NCBI GenBank assembly: GCA_018222825.1
Contig: JAAEZO010000006.1
Span: 1 to 43,878, forward strand
Direction: 5' to 3'
Length of the DNA: 43,878 bases
DNA from: Gammaproteobacteria bacterium
Lineage (GTDB): Bacteria > Pseudomonadota > Gammaproteobacteria > Enterobacterales > Aeromonadaceae
Shown: positions 9,159 through 18,180 of the stretch, piece after piece
How the letters are laid out: the number at the start of each line of letters is the position of its first letter
Numbering within the stretch: the stretch's first letter is position 1
Translations under genes and position numbers: made by a program
The notes under the pieces: generated by a model
Databases searched by the model: none
Told to the model about the DNA's origin: nothing
Seen by the model: only the letters and a program-made list of their open reading frames with translations

Positions 9159-10448
9159 ATGACCTTAGCGAAGAGTACCAAACCTCTGACAACAAGAACA
9201 ATTCAGACTATGAAACCGAGTAGTAGTGATCTTGCTGATGCTGGGGAAAATAGAGGCCTACGGGTAGCTTGCGGTAGTACAGGCCTTAAGACGTTCTTCT
9301 ACAGATACACTAGCCCTGAGACAGGAAAGCTAGTGCAGGCCAAAATTGGAAACTTTCCAGAGACCTCTTTGGCTGGAGCTCGCTCAATACTTCAAGATTG
9401 GAAGTTACTGCGAAGAAAAAAAATTTGCCCTGCCAATGAGATAAAAAGAAAAAAAAAGGAAGAGAAAGAACGTTCATTGCTCATTGAGCAAGGGCGTCAA
9501 ACCTTCACGGTACAAGATTTAATCGAACTGTATTTGACTAGTCAGATAGAAGACCAGAAGTTACCAAGTGGACAACTAAAGTCTGGTTCTCGTAAGCCTA
9601 AGGGACAGGTTGAAACTAGAAGAACTCTTTATATTGATGTCGTGCCATTCATGGGTTCACGTCCGGCAACAGATATTTTAAGAAAAGATGTGATCGAGAT
9701 GATCATGGGTATTGTCGCTAGAGGTGCAAATGTACAAGCCGGTAGTGTATTAAGAGAGCTGTCTGCAGCTTACGAATATGCCATTGGCATTGATAGGTTA
9801 CCTGACGATTTTGCTAACCCTGCGTTACTAGCAAAAGCAGGACTAAGGCAAGCGAAAATAAAGCTTACATCTAAGCCAGGTCGAAGAGTGTTATCTGATA
9901 AAGAAGTTATAAAACTAATTAAGTGGTTGCCGAAGTCAGATTATACAAATGCGCAAAAGAAAATCCTTCATTTAACATTGCTTACAGGATGTAGAACAGG
10001 AGAGCTTTGCAATGCACAGTGGAGAGACTTTGATGCCAAAGAAAAAACATTGCATATAAGAGAAACAAAGACAGCAACGGATCGTTATGTTCAGCTGCCT
10101 AGCCAAGCTGTTAATATAATAAAAAAATTACCTGTTGGTACAACAGATGCGATGTTTCCATCAAAAATAACCGGCTTACCAGTACAGCAAAAAAAGCTAT
10201 CTGAGCAATCATGGGTTATGAGAACGAAGGGAGTAATGCTAGATATTGATCACTGGACACCACACGATCTGAGACGAACAGTAAGAACGGGGTTGGCTCG
10301 CTTACAATGTCCGAATGAAGTAGCTGAAGCAATCCTTGGTCATGCTAGATCTGGAATTGAAGGGACTTATGACTTGCATCGTTATGAAAAGGAAAGTCGT
10401 CATTGGTTGCAGGTGTGGGCGAATTATCTTGATGAATTGGTCGTGTAA
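9159..10448 (+). CDS. Tyrosine-type site-specific integrase
   Basis: This 429-residue integrase probably catalyses insertion and excision of the element at mutS. The N terminus resembles the DUF4102/P4-integrase arm-binding domain (LRVACGSTGLKTFFYRYTSPETGK). The catalytic domain shows the first Arg in TGCRTGEL, the HDLRRT box (His-x-x-Arg), ILGHARSGIEGTY with Gly-His, and the nucleophile Tyr in EGTYDLHRY. An AGGAG at 9146-9150 sits 8 bases before the ATG. A Lys-rich stretch near residues 88-105 is encoded by A-runs of 8-9. Location next to the attachment site is typical of islands. The gene is AT-richer than the chromosome. Confidence 0.95.
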   Translation: MTLAKSTKPLTTRTIQTMKPSSSDLADAGENRGLRVACGSTGLKTFFYRYTSPETGKLVQAKIGNFPETSLAGARSILQDWKLLRRKKICPANEIKRKKKEEKERSLLIEQGRQTFTVQDLIELYLTSQIEDQKLPSGQLKSGSRKPKGQVETRRTLYIDVVPFMGSRPATDILRKDVIEMIMGIVARGANVQAGSVLRELSAAYEYAIGIDRLPDDFANPALLAKAGLRQAKIKLTSKPGRRVLSDKEVIKLIKWLPKSDYTNAQKKILHLTLLTGCRTGELCNAQWRDFDAKEKTLHIRETKTATDRYVQLPSQAVNIIKKLPVGTTDAMFPSKITGLPVQQKKLSEQSWVMRTKGVMLDIDHWTPHDLRRTVRTGLARLQCPNEVAEAILGHARSGIEGTYDLHRYEKESRHWLQVWANYLDELVV

Positions 10449-10518
10449 ATTGTAAGTAAGCTTTACTATATTTTTCTTATATGTGACTGAGGTTTACTTG
10501 ATGCTACACTTTAGGGTT

Positions 10519-10547
10519 AGCCAATCTGACATTTGATTGGCTTTTTG
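10519..10547 (+). terminator. Terminator after the integrase gene
   Basis: AGCCAATC (10519-10526) and GATTGGCT (10535-10542) form a perfect 8-bp stem with an 8-base loop followed by a T-run, 70 bases after the integrase stop. It lies just past the stop of the oppositely oriented RHH gene. Confidence 0.85.
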
Positions 10548-10549
10548 TA

Positions 10550-11098
10550 TTATATTAAACCTTTGTAGTCTCCTGATATAGGGGGGTGAATGACGGAATA
10601 CTTATCTTCTAATATCTCTTGAAAAGCACTTTTTATAAAGGTTTTTGGCATGGTAGGTATATCATCTACTGATGAGTGGTGGCTTTTTTTTGCCTCCTTT
10701 CTTCCTTGCTTTTGTTTTGACTTTATTTTTTCATAGTTTTCAATAAGAAGCTCTAACACCTCACTCTGAGATGTATTCATCTCTTTCGCTATGTGCTCTA
10801 GTTTTTCCTTATGCTCTCTTCTTATCGATGCCGATAGCTGAACTTTACCTGAGTGGAGTTTGTGTTTCTTCTGGCGGCAGTGAGCCGTCATCTTCTGGAA
10901 TGTTACCCATCTTTCTAATGGGTAAGGATTACCTTGGGCTGGTTCGTTTGTGAATAAATTAATCAATGATTGTTGACAGGTTGATGCGTGGGGGAGTTCA
11001 AGCCCCTGTCTCTGAATGTAGCTGGTGGCGTGAGAAATCTGCTCATGCGTCGCGTTATTAATCCACTTCATTATCAGTCTTGGCTTGTCGTCACTCAT
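10550..11098 (-). CDS. Ribbon-helix-helix domain protein, probable element regulator
   Basis: The 182-residue product is not one I recognise by name. Its middle (LSASIRREHKEKLEHIAKE followed by MNTSQSEVLELLIENY, roughly residues 88-125) has the beta strand, helix, turn and helix pattern of RHH DNA-binding domains. The N-terminal half (KWINNATHEQISHATSYIQ) is predicted helical, and the C terminus is Lys-rich then Pro-rich. I chose ATG at 11098 (MSDDKPRL); a longer frame to 11164 has no support. It is divergent from the 487-residue gene at 11270, and two tandem dyad repeats lie between them. A repressor of the element or a replication or partition accessory protein is plausible. Confidence 0.65.
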   Translation of the reverse strand: MSDDKPRLIMKWINNATHEQISHATSYIQRQGLELPHASTCQQSLINLFTNEPAQGNPYPLERWVTFQKMTAHCRQKKHKLHSGKVQLSASIRREHKEKLEHIAKEMNTSQSEVLELLIENYEKIKSKQKQGRKEAKKSHHSSVDDIPTMPKTFIKSAFQEILEDKYSVIHPPISGDYKGLI

Positions 11099-11171
11099 GA
11101 GATTTCTCTGGGGGCTGTAAGTATGAAAGGCATTGTGCGGCTTGAAAGCAAAATAAGTCAACATTCATGTA

Positions 11172-11212
11172 AACGTTGCTACAAGCGTTAATTTAACGAT
11201 GCTACAAACGTT
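11172..11212. repeat. Two tandem 18-bp repeats (iteron- or operator-like)
   Basis: AACGTTGCTACAAGCGTT (11172-11189) and AACGATGCTACAAACGTT (11195-11212) are identical at 16 of 18 positions and repeat with a 23-base period. Each also has outer dyad symmetry (AACG...CGTT). They sit in the divergent region between the RHH gene and the 487-residue gene. Confidence 0.8.
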
Positions 11213-11269
11213 TGTGGGAATAAAGCTTTTTTATAGGTATTATTTGTCCTTTATTGATCTATAGGACAC

Positions 11270-12733
11270 ATGATGCCTCACTATCACTTGCTAAAAAATG
11301 GCTTCGATGATCTGGTGAAACTTACTCCAAAGTTGAGTGATGCAGTGCTTGAAAAGGGCTGGGGACTGCCCCCAGAAGCCAGGCTTTTCATTATCAGGTT
11401 GCTCGTGAGACATAGGGCATCGGTCTCATTCCCCGGTACAGTGAAGAGCTTGGTGAAGGAGTGCGACTCCGATGATCGGGCTGTGAGAAAAGGTATGGAC
11501 TACCTAAAGCAGGCAGGCTTGATTACCCAGGTAAGAGACTCACCGGGTAAAACTCTTTACCAAGTTAGCGGCTTCATTCAGCAGCATATAAGAAGCAAAT
11601 CACCGGCAGGCTCACCTCTGCCACCGTTATATGAACAGATAGACGCAGTGCTTTTCCCTGAGCATGGAGATAACCCTGAACGTGTGAAGCGGGGGGGGGT
11701 TAGTCGCGCCAGCAGATACCTTTTGGCCGTGATGCTGTCTTACTCCGATGCTTTAGGGATGGTCACTGGTGTGTCAAATGCTGAGTTACGCAAGCTGGCA
11801 GGTATGACGGAGCAGCGTTTAAGAGGGCATATTAAAAGTTTACTGGATAGCTCAATTCTTTGTGGTTACATGCCAGGGTTTAGTGCGTCTTCTGTGTTTG
11901 GTAAAGTGAAAAGTGAATTTCATTTATGGCTGCCTCATGCTGTGTTTGGGCATTGCTCTTTTAGGTATGGTTCTGTTGAGTATAAAGAAGAAAGACTTTC
12001 GACGTCGGATCTCAATGAAATTTCAGTTATAGACACAATGTACAGTTTGGCTAACTCCAAACCTTTAGAAAGTATTAAAAACAACTTGGCTCGGATAGCA
12101 TTCTTTGGTATTCACTTTTACGTAGAGGAGCTTCATTCTGTTATGAGTGAACAGAGTAGAGGTTATCTGCGATGGGCTGTGTTGGCTGTTACCTCTAATT
12201 TTATTCATGGAGGGAAATATTTTCTTAAGAATAGAGAACTACTTCCTATATGTGATTTCTTACTGGATAGACCTCTCGATGTAAAGTGTTATGAGCTAGA
12301 AGTGTGCTCTTTTATCGCTTGCAGGTTTATGAATGAAAAATCTGGTTACCGTTTTGATGAGTCTGATCTGGGAGACTTTAATTCTGAATCGCTTCAGTTA
12401 CGTTTCAAGCTGGCGTTGTTCATTTGTCGTGCATCCTTGATGTTGGCATCTAGAATAAATCGAGCTCTGGACGTTATTAGGGAAAGTAAGTCTGATTTTC
12501 GCTTTGTTATGCTCAGGCAAGGCGGAAGCGATCATGCCGTGAGGAACTTTTCTATTCAGTTCTTTAATCAAGAATACATGATGCTAACTACCAAAAAGTA
12601 CAGTGTGAAGATTTCCTCAAGTAGTGAGTATCTTGATAATGGACAAAAAGCCAGTAGGGAAATTGAGGTTTTTGAATTGTCCGAGGGGGTAAGTAAACTG
12701 CTTGCTAGCCGTCTTGATAACTTCAGAATGTAA
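11270..12733 (+). CDS. Unrecognised 487-residue element protein with N-terminal winged-helix-like region
   Basis: I do not recognise the family. Residues about 30-100 (PPEARLFIIRLLVRHRASV followed by DDRAVRKGMDYLKQAGLI) look like a winged-helix DNA-binding domain, and a second similar stretch (SNAELRKLAGMTEQRLRGHI) follows near residue 165. Two duplicated DNA-binding segments in a protein from an integrative element suggest a replication initiator or regulator, but this is inference. Two ATG codons lie in tandem at 11270 and 11273, after an AGGACAC ribosome-binding site. A run of nine G (11691-11699) lies inside the frame. The gene is AT-rich and is followed by the small alpA-type gene. Confidence 0.6.
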   Translation: MMPHYHLLKNGFDDLVKLTPKLSDAVLEKGWGLPPEARLFIIRLLVRHRASVSFPGTVKSLVKECDSDDRAVRKGMDYLKQAGLITQVRDSPGKTLYQVSGFIQQHIRSKSPAGSPLPPLYEQIDAVLFPEHGDNPERVKRGGVSRASRYLLAVMLSYSDALGMVTGVSNAELRKLAGMTEQRLRGHIKSLLDSSILCGYMPGFSASSVFGKVKSEFHLWLPHAVFGHCSFRYGSVEYKEERLSTSDLNEISVIDTMYSLANSKPLESIKNNLARIAFFGIHFYVEELHSVMSEQSRGYLRWAVLAVTSNFIHGGKYFLKNRELLPICDFLLDRPLDVKCYELEVCSFIACRFMNEKSGYRFDESDLGDFNSESLQLRFKLALFICRASLMLASRINRALDVIRESKSDFRFVMLRQGGSDHAVRNFSIQFFNQEYMMLTTKKYSVKISSSSEYLDNGQKASREIEVFELSEGVSKLLASRLDNFRM

Positions 12734-12782
12734 AAAACTACATCTTCGCCATATCTCATGAACCATATTAAAGGAGCTGGTC

Positions 12783-12965
12783 ATGAGATTTTTAAGACTT
12801 AAAGACGTTATCGATAAAACCGGACTTTCCCGTTCTACCATTTACCGGCAGATTGCTGAAGGTTGCTTCCCTAAGGGAGTCTCACTTGGAGGCAAGGCCA
12901 CAGGCTGGCTTGAAAGTGAAGTGGAAAACTGGATGTTGGAACGTTTGGCTATGAGGGATGGCTAA
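12783..12965 (+). CDS. AlpA family transcriptional regulator / excisionase-like protein
   Basis: This 60-residue protein is a MerR-like winged-helix protein of the AlpA family. It begins with MRFLRLKDVIDKTGLSRSTIY, continues RQIAEGCFPKGVSLG and ends with a GWLESEVENWMLERL helix, a near-perfect match to the family pattern. In P4-like and related islands AlpA proteins activate integrase or act as recombination directionality factors, so it may control excision from mutS. A strong AAAGGAG ribosome-binding site lies at about 12769-12775. The 185 bases to the next gene hold no other gene that I can support. Confidence 0.9.
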   Translation: MRFLRLKDVIDKTGLSRSTIYRQIAEGCFPKGVSLGGKATGWLESEVENWMLERLAMRDG

Positions 12966-13151
12966 GTTTTAGTCTTTTAAATATTCCCCTTTTGTTTTGG
13001 TATTTTTGGAGAGTGGAATGTTTTCTATTGTGTCGGGGGTCATCGATGCTTTTTTTGTTTTGTAGCGCTTGCTTCTCTTTGCTTTAGATAGCGCTCTTGT
13101 CGGTATAGTAATATTGGATAAATTAACTTAATTGATTTAGTAAGGATGGTT

Positions 13152-13796
13152 ATGAATAACGTAAGAGTTGAACTGAATACTAATTTAAGTAGATGGCATG
13201 GTCAGGAGTATAATGGCATGCCAGTACTAACTGGCAAAGGACCTTGTATCACAGAGTACCTTGATAAAACACATCAGGTAATTAACACTCATCGCGCATA
13301 CCACAGCCGAGTGTTTGCCATACGTCTGGATTTGAGGCTTCCAAATTTCGTGAACACTGAGTGTTACTCAAGCGATATGATAAACAGATTCATTTGTTCC
13401 CTAAGAGCCAAGCTGAAGCATTCCTATCAAAGCGGTCTGCGTCAAGGTCGTAGAATGCATGAGCCAGGTTTCAGGTACTTATGGGCAAGGGAATTGGGCC
13501 AAGATGGTCATCCACACTATCACTTACTACTACTGTTCAACCGGGATGCTTACTTTACGCTGGGGAACATGAGCAGCCCAGAGGGAAATCTTTACAGCAA
13601 GCTAAGCTCGGCATGGGCAAGTGCTCTCGATATAGAAGAGTATGATTCGAGAGGCCTGGTGAACGTTGCAGGTACGTTCCATTTGAAGTCTGGCGAAGAC
13701 ATAGGGCCGCTCTTCCTGGCGGCCAGTTACATATGCAAGGAACACTCCAAGGAGTTTGGTGCAAAACATCATGCCTTTGGTGGCTCCAGAGGATGA
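13152..13796 (+). CDS. Inovirus Gp2 / YagK-YfjJ-type HUH protein (Rep-like)
   Basis: The 214-residue protein has an HxHxH signature (HPHYHLLLL, His120/122/124) after WARELGQDG, followed by a Tyr-containing segment YICKEHSKEFG near residue 195. This is the layout of the inovirus-type Gp2/YagK family found in many integrative elements, related to HUH replication and relaxase proteins. Nicking at a replication or mobilisation origin is the expected role, but activity is inferred. I chose ATG 13152 because AAGGA (13142-13146) is 5 bases upstream; the ATG at 13146 overlaps that site. It follows alpA, as in similar elements. Confidence 0.82.
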   Translation: MNNVRVELNTNLSRWHGQEYNGMPVLTGKGPCITEYLDKTHQVINTHRAYHSRVFAIRLDLRLPNFVNTECYSSDMINRFICSLRAKLKHSYQSGLRQGRRMHEPGFRYLWARELGQDGHPHYHLLLLFNRDAYFTLGNMSSPEGNLYSKLSSAWASALDIEEYDSRGLVNVAGTFHLKSGEDIGPLFLAASYICKEHSKEFGAKHHAFGGSRG

Positions 13797-14042
13797 GCAT
13801 CTAGCGCACTTTCCCCATAAGGTCCCATTTAGCCCCTCTTTATCACTACACCCTGCTTCAAGCTCTGAATAGAACACTCTGAACGAGCCGGAAGCTGGAC
13901 GACGCTTAATGTCGCTTCCACCCCAAACACTGAATACACGCTGAACACAACTGCTGATGTGTGCATGGTCGCGCAGTGGCTGAATGCATCGGAAAGATGT
14001 AAAGTGATGCACATCCTGTCTCGTTATCCTGTTTGGTTGCTC
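13797..14042. promoter_or_regulatory. Leader region of the defence operon with repeated motifs
   Basis: This 246-base gap has no supported gene. It contains a repeated CTGAATA...CTGAAC pattern (about 13865-13890 and 13930-13947). It also holds an imperfect inverted pair, GATGTGTGCAT at 13956-13966 with ATGCACATC at 14007-14015. These could be operators for the RHH protein encoded just downstream. I could not identify a convincing -35/-10 pair. Confidence 0.35.
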
Positions 14043-14240
14043 ATGAAGTCTGTTAGAACCACGGTTTCCTTATCCAAGGAACAATACGAATCGCTTTGCC
14101 ACTTGGCCGAGGTCAGTGACTTATCCATTTCTCGGGTAATTCGTCAGGCAGTGGGCGAATTCCTGTCCAGGCATGAAGGAAGCCGGTTAGACCCCATCAG
14201 TACAGAAACACCATCAGTGATGAAGGAAGAGCAGAAATGA
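14043..14240 (+). CDS. CopG-like ribbon-helix-helix protein
   Basis: From ATG 14043 the product has 65 residues. MKSVRTTVSLSKEQYESL gives an N-terminal beta strand and helix, and SDLSISRVIRQAVGEFL supplies the second helix of a typical RHH/CopG dimeric DNA-binding domain. Its stop overlaps the ATG of the SNF2 helicase (ATGA), so it heads the operon. The likely role is autoregulator of the defence genes, by analogy with RHH antitoxins and repressors. An in-frame extension to 13959 lacks support. Toxin-antitoxin function is unlikely because no small toxin gene follows. Confidence 0.75.
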   Translation: MKSVRTTVSLSKEQYESLCHLAEVSDLSISRVIRQAVGEFLSRHEGSRLDPISTETPSVMKEEQK

Positions 14241-17092
14241 TGCGTTATTCAGCTCATCAACAAGCCTGGTTGGCTCACTGGCTAACGCTGGAAGGTAAAG
14301 CAGAAGACACCATGGCTCAAACCATGGCGGGTGCCAAGGTAGACATGAACCCTCATCAGATCGAGGCTGCTATGTTTGCCCTGGCTTCGCCGCTTTCCAG
14401 TGGCGTGATCCTGGCCGATGAGGTGGGGCTGGGCAAGACCATTGAAGCCAGCCTGGTGCTGGCTCAAAAGTGGGCCGAAAGACGCCGTAAGCTGCTGCTG
14501 ATTGTTCCTGCAACATTACGTAAGCAGTGGAGCCAGGAGCTGGAAGAAAAGTTCTCACTGCCCTCGGTGATTTTGGAAGCCAAGAGCTTCAATGAAGCAA
14601 AAAAAGCCGGGCATACTAATCCCTTCGATATTGAACTGAGCAAGGGCCAGCCAGCGGTATGCATCTGCTCTTATGAGTTTGCTGCCCGCAAAGAACTGGA
14701 TATTGCTAGGGTGCCTTGGGATTTGGTGGTGCTGGATGAAGCCCATAAATTGAGAAATATTTACAAAAACGAAGGAGCCAAAACAGCTAAAAAACTGGAA
14801 TCGGCGCTGGCTGGCTGCAAGAAGGTGCTGCTTTCAGCTACTCCACTGCAAAACAGCCTGTTAGAGCTGTACGGTCTAGTGTCCGTGATTGATCCTCACT
14901 TCTTTGGCGATCTGGCTGCCTTTAAGGCGCGTTACTCGAAGCATAATCTGGATGAGATGGAACTGGTCTTGTTGCGTACCCGCTTAAGCAAGGTGTGCAA
15001 CCGCACCCTCAGGCGTCAGGTGCAAGAGGAGGGGGGGATCAGCTTTACTCGTCGCTATTCAATGACAGAGGATTTCCGTCCTACCGAAATAGAAGATCAA
15101 CTGTATCGTCAGGTATCCGAGTACCTGCAGCAGGAAGAGCTGCTAGCCATAAAGAGTGGCGCACGTCATCTGGTCACCCTGGTTATCCGCAAGATACTGG
15201 CATCATCCTCCTACGCCATCCAGGGGACCCTGGAGACCATGATCAACCGGCTGGAACAAAAACAACCTCTGGTCGAGGCATTGCAGGATTATGAAAACCT
15301 GGAAGATTATCAGGATGAAGAAGGATACTCAGACGAGGATCTGATTGATCCCGAAGCCCTGCAAGCAGAGATAGACCAGTTAAAAGACTTCAAAGCCCTG
15401 GCGGGTAATATTTCACAAAACGCCAAGGCACAAGCCTTGCTTCGAGTGCTGGAACGGGCATTCGAGAAAACAGCGGATCTTGGTGGTGCCCGCAAGGCCG
15501 TCATTTTTACCGAATCGGTACGAACTCAAACCTGGCTGGCCGAAATGCTGGCGAGTGAAGGCTATAATGGCCAGATAGTCATGCTCAACGGCAGCAATAA
15601 CGATCCGGAGTCTAAAGCCATCTATAAAGAGTGGCTGGAGCGTCATCAGGGATCGAGCCGTGTCTCTGGTTCCAAAACTGCCGATATGAAGGCAGCTCTG
15701 GTTGATAAGTTTCGTGAAGATGCCACCTTGATGATCTCCACGGAAGCGGGCGCCGAGGGGATTAACCTGCAGTTCTGCTCCCTGTTGATTAACTACGATC
15801 TGCCCTGGAACCCGCAGCGAGTAGAGCAACGTATCGGCCGTGTGCATCGTTACGGCCAGAAACACGATGTGGTGGTGGTTAACTTCATCAACAAGGGCAA
15901 CCGAGCCGACGAGCGTGTGTTTGAGTTGCTAAGCCAGAAGTTTCAGCTCTTTGAAGGGGTCTTCGGGGCCTCAGATGAAGTACTTGGTTCTATCGAATCG
16001 GGTGTCGATATCGAACGACGCATACACGATATTTACCAGCGTTGTCGCAGTGATGAACAAATAGAAGACGAATTTAACGCCTTGCAGGAAGAGCTTAAGG
16101 AGCGACTCGATATCAAAAACAATGATACCAGGCGATCTCTGCTGGAGAACTTCGACGCCGATGTAATCAGCCGCCTGAATCTGCGCCGGAGCAAGACGAG
16201 TCGTCAGTTAAGCAGCTATCAGCAGCGGCTGCTGTTGCTGGCCAGAATGGCGCTGTCGCAGCAGGATGACGGCAGTTATCAGGAAGGTGAGGATGCTTTC
16301 ATCTGGCAGGGGAAAGCATACAACCTCAACTGGCAAACGGCTGAGACGCAGGATGGCTATTTCCTTCGTCCTCATGACGGCATGGGTGCAGCTCTCATTG
16401 AGCAAGCCAAGCAGCAACCGTTGCCCGCCGCCAAACTGACCTTTAGCTACCAGCCCGAGCAGGGGCAGTGGGTGGATGTGAAAAACCTGATAGGTCAGCA
16501 GGGCCTGTTAAAAGTCGTTAAGGTCATCGTGAATGCCAGCGCCCAGCGCCGTGAACATCTGCTGCTGTCGGCCATAGATCAAAATGGCAACCCCATTCAC
16601 TTCGAGACGGTAGAACGGCTGCTGCAGTTGCCATTGAATGGCACGCCCGGCACGATAACGCCGTTTGATGATCAGCAACTTGAAGGGCAAGTAACGGAGC
16701 AATTAGCGGCTTTCAAGGCACAGATCGAGCAGGATAACGAACTTTACTACAGCGAAGCGGTGGACAAACTCGAACGCTGGGCGGAAGACAAGCGTGTGGC
16801 GCTGGATATCCGCATCAAGCAGCTGGATCAAGAGATCAAAGAAGCCCGCAAGGCAGCACGGAACCTGAGTTCATTGCAGGAAAAAATGACGGCCAAAAAA
16901 CAGCTCAAGCTGCTGGAGCGTGAACGGGACAACGTGATGCTCAGCTACCACCAGGAAAAGAAAAAGATCGAGCAGGAAGAAGACCGCCTGTTGGAAGAAA
17001 TAGAAGAGCGCCTGGCTACAGAGACTCGTATGGAGGTGTTATTCTCCATTCACTGGCAGTTGGTGGCATCAGCACAAGAGGTTACAGCATGA
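14237..17092 (+). CDS. SNF2/HepA-like superfamily 2 helicase (defence operon)
   Basis: The 951-residue protein is an SF2 ATPase of the SNF2/RapA group. Walker A is DEVGLGKTIEAS near residues 58-69, the DEAH box (VVLDEAHKLRN) is near 166, motif III is SATPLQNSLLELYGL, and motif VI is RVEQRIGRVHRYGQ near 527. A long charged coiled coil covers about residues 855-935, ending RMEVLFSIHWQLV. SNF2-type helicases of this size occur in phage-defence loci (for example DrmD of DISARM), acting as dsDNA translocases. It overlaps the RHH gene upstream and the ATPase gene downstream (ATGA at 17089), showing coupled translation. No drmA, drmB or drmC is present, so this is not DISARM. Confidence 0.9.
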   Translation: MMRYSAHQQAWLAHWLTLEGKAEDTMAQTMAGAKVDMNPHQIEAAMFALASPLSSGVILADEVGLGKTIEASLVLAQKWAERRRKLLLIVPATLRKQWSQELEEKFSLPSVILEAKSFNEAKKAGHTNPFDIELSKGQPAVCICSYEFAARKELDIARVPWDLVVLDEAHKLRNIYKNEGAKTAKKLESALAGCKKVLLSATPLQNSLLELYGLVSVIDPHFFGDLAAFKARYSKHNLDEMELVLLRTRLSKVCNRTLRRQVQEEGGISFTRRYSMTEDFRPTEIEDQLYRQVSEYLQQEELLAIKSGARHLVTLVIRKILASSSYAIQGTLETMINRLEQKQPLVEALQDYENLEDYQDEEGYSDEDLIDPEALQAEIDQLKDFKALAGNISQNAKAQALLRVLERAFEKTADLGGARKAVIFTESVRTQTWLAEMLASEGYNGQIVMLNGSNNDPESKAIYKEWLERHQGSSRVSGSKTADMKAALVDKFREDATLMISTEAGAEGINLQFCSLLINYDLPWNPQRVEQRIGRVHRYGQKHDVVVVNFINKGNRADERVFELLSQKFQLFEGVFGASDEVLGSIESGVDIERRIHDIYQRCRSDEQIEDEFNALQEELKERLDIKNNDTRRSLLENFDADVISRLNLRRSKTSRQLSSYQQRLLLLARMALSQQDDGSYQEGEDAFIWQGKAYNLNWQTAETQDGYFLRPHDGMGAALIEQAKQQPLPAAKLTFSYQPEQGQWVDVKNLIGQQGLLKVVKVIVNASAQRREHLLLSAIDQNGNPIHFETVERLLQLPLNGTPGTITPFDDQQLEGQVTEQLAAFKAQIEQDNELYYSEAVDKLERWAEDKRVALDIRIKQLDQEIKEARKAARNLSSLQEKMTAKKQLKLLERERDNVMLSYHQEKKKIEQEEDRLLEEIEERLATETRMEVLFSIHWQLVASAQEVTA

Positions 17093-18180
17093 AAAAGGTC
17101 ACAGGCAGCGATCAACTCAGCCATATCGTGATCGAAGGCTACAAGTCTATCGGCAAATGCGACTTACAAATGGGGTGCCTGAATGTGCTCATTGGCGCCA
17201 ATGGTGCCGGTAAATCTAACTTCATCAGTTTTTTCCGACTGATCGCCACCGTACTCGATCATCGGTTGCAATCGCAGGTTGGCAGAGCGGGTGGGCCGGA
17301 TGCTTTGCTGCATTTTGGCCGGAAGAAAACGGAGCTACTAAAAGGCGAGCTGTTCTTTGGTAATAACGGTTACAAGTTTGCCCTGGAGCCAACCAACGAT
17401 AACCGAATGATGTTTCAGAACGAGTCTCTCTTTTGGAACATGGGCGGAGACTTCGGTAACTATTCCGGTCATTTTGAATCAATGGCAGATAGCCACAAGT
17501 CTCAAATAAAGCAGTATACGTTGCCTTACATGCGTCGCTGGCGTGTCTATCACTTCCATGACACCAGTAACAGTGCCAGGGTCAAGCAGATCCACCGCAT
17601 CAGCGATAACGACTTCCTGCGCGAAGACGGTGCCAACCTGGCGGCGTTTTTGTTTCGGCTGCAAAAAAACTACCCCAGCCACTACAAACGTATCGTCAGA
17701 ACCATCCAGATGGTGGCGCCTTTCTTCGGTGGCTTCTATCTGCGGCCAACACCGGATAACCCGGACAGCATACAGCTGGAATGGACAGAAAAAGAGCAGG
17801 ACATCCCCTTCAAGGCCAGTGAGCTTTCCGACGGCACCCTGCGCTTTATTCTTCTGGCCACGGTGTTGTTGCAGCCGGAAGAGTTTATGCCCAGCTCTAT
17901 CATCGTCGATGAGCCCGAACTTGGGCTGCACCCCTACGCCATTAACGTGCTGGCGGAGTTGATCAAAAGCGCCAGCAGTGAGCATCAGCTGATCGTCTCT
18001 ACCCAATCGGTGGAGCTGGTTAACCAGTTTGATGCCGAAGACTTGATAGTGGTCGACAAACAGCAGGGCGCTTCCACCTTCAAGCGATTGGAGACAGACA
18101 GCTTTAAGGAGTGGCTGCAAGACTACAGCCTGGGCGAATTGTGGAAGAAAAACCTGCTGGGCGGGAGACCACAACGATGA
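17089..18180 (+). CDS. AAA (RecF/ABC-like) ATPase, probable defence sensor or motor
   Basis: The 363-residue ATPase has Walker A GANGAGKSN (residues 36-44), a signature-like ELSDGTLRF near 245 and Walker B IIVDEPELGLHP near 271-282, followed by a His-less switch segment STQSVELVNQF. This is the AAA_21/RecF-like architecture, with a coiled insertion between the two halves. It lacks a fused C-terminal TOPRIM nuclease, unlike OLD or GajA; instead a separate TOPRIM-like DUF4276 protein follows with an ATGA overlap. Such ATPase/DUF4276 pairs are common in defence islands. PARIS is organised similarly, with a DUF4435 partner. The exact activity is not known. Confidence 0.88.
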   Translation: MKKVTGSDQLSHIVIEGYKSIGKCDLQMGCLNVLIGANGAGKSNFISFFRLIATVLDHRLQSQVGRAGGPDALLHFGRKKTELLKGELFFGNNGYKFALEPTNDNRMMFQNESLFWNMGGDFGNYSGHFESMADSHKSQIKQYTLPYMRRWRVYHFHDTSNSARVKQIHRISDNDFLREDGANLAAFLFRLQKNYPSHYKRIVRTIQMVAPFFGGFYLRPTPDNPDSIQLEWTEKEQDIPFKASELSDGTLRFILLATVLLQPEEFMPSSIIVDEPELGLHPYAINVLAELIKSASSEHQLIVSTQSVELVNQFDAEDLIVVDKQQGASTFKRLETDSFKEWLQDYSLGELWKKNLLGGRPQR

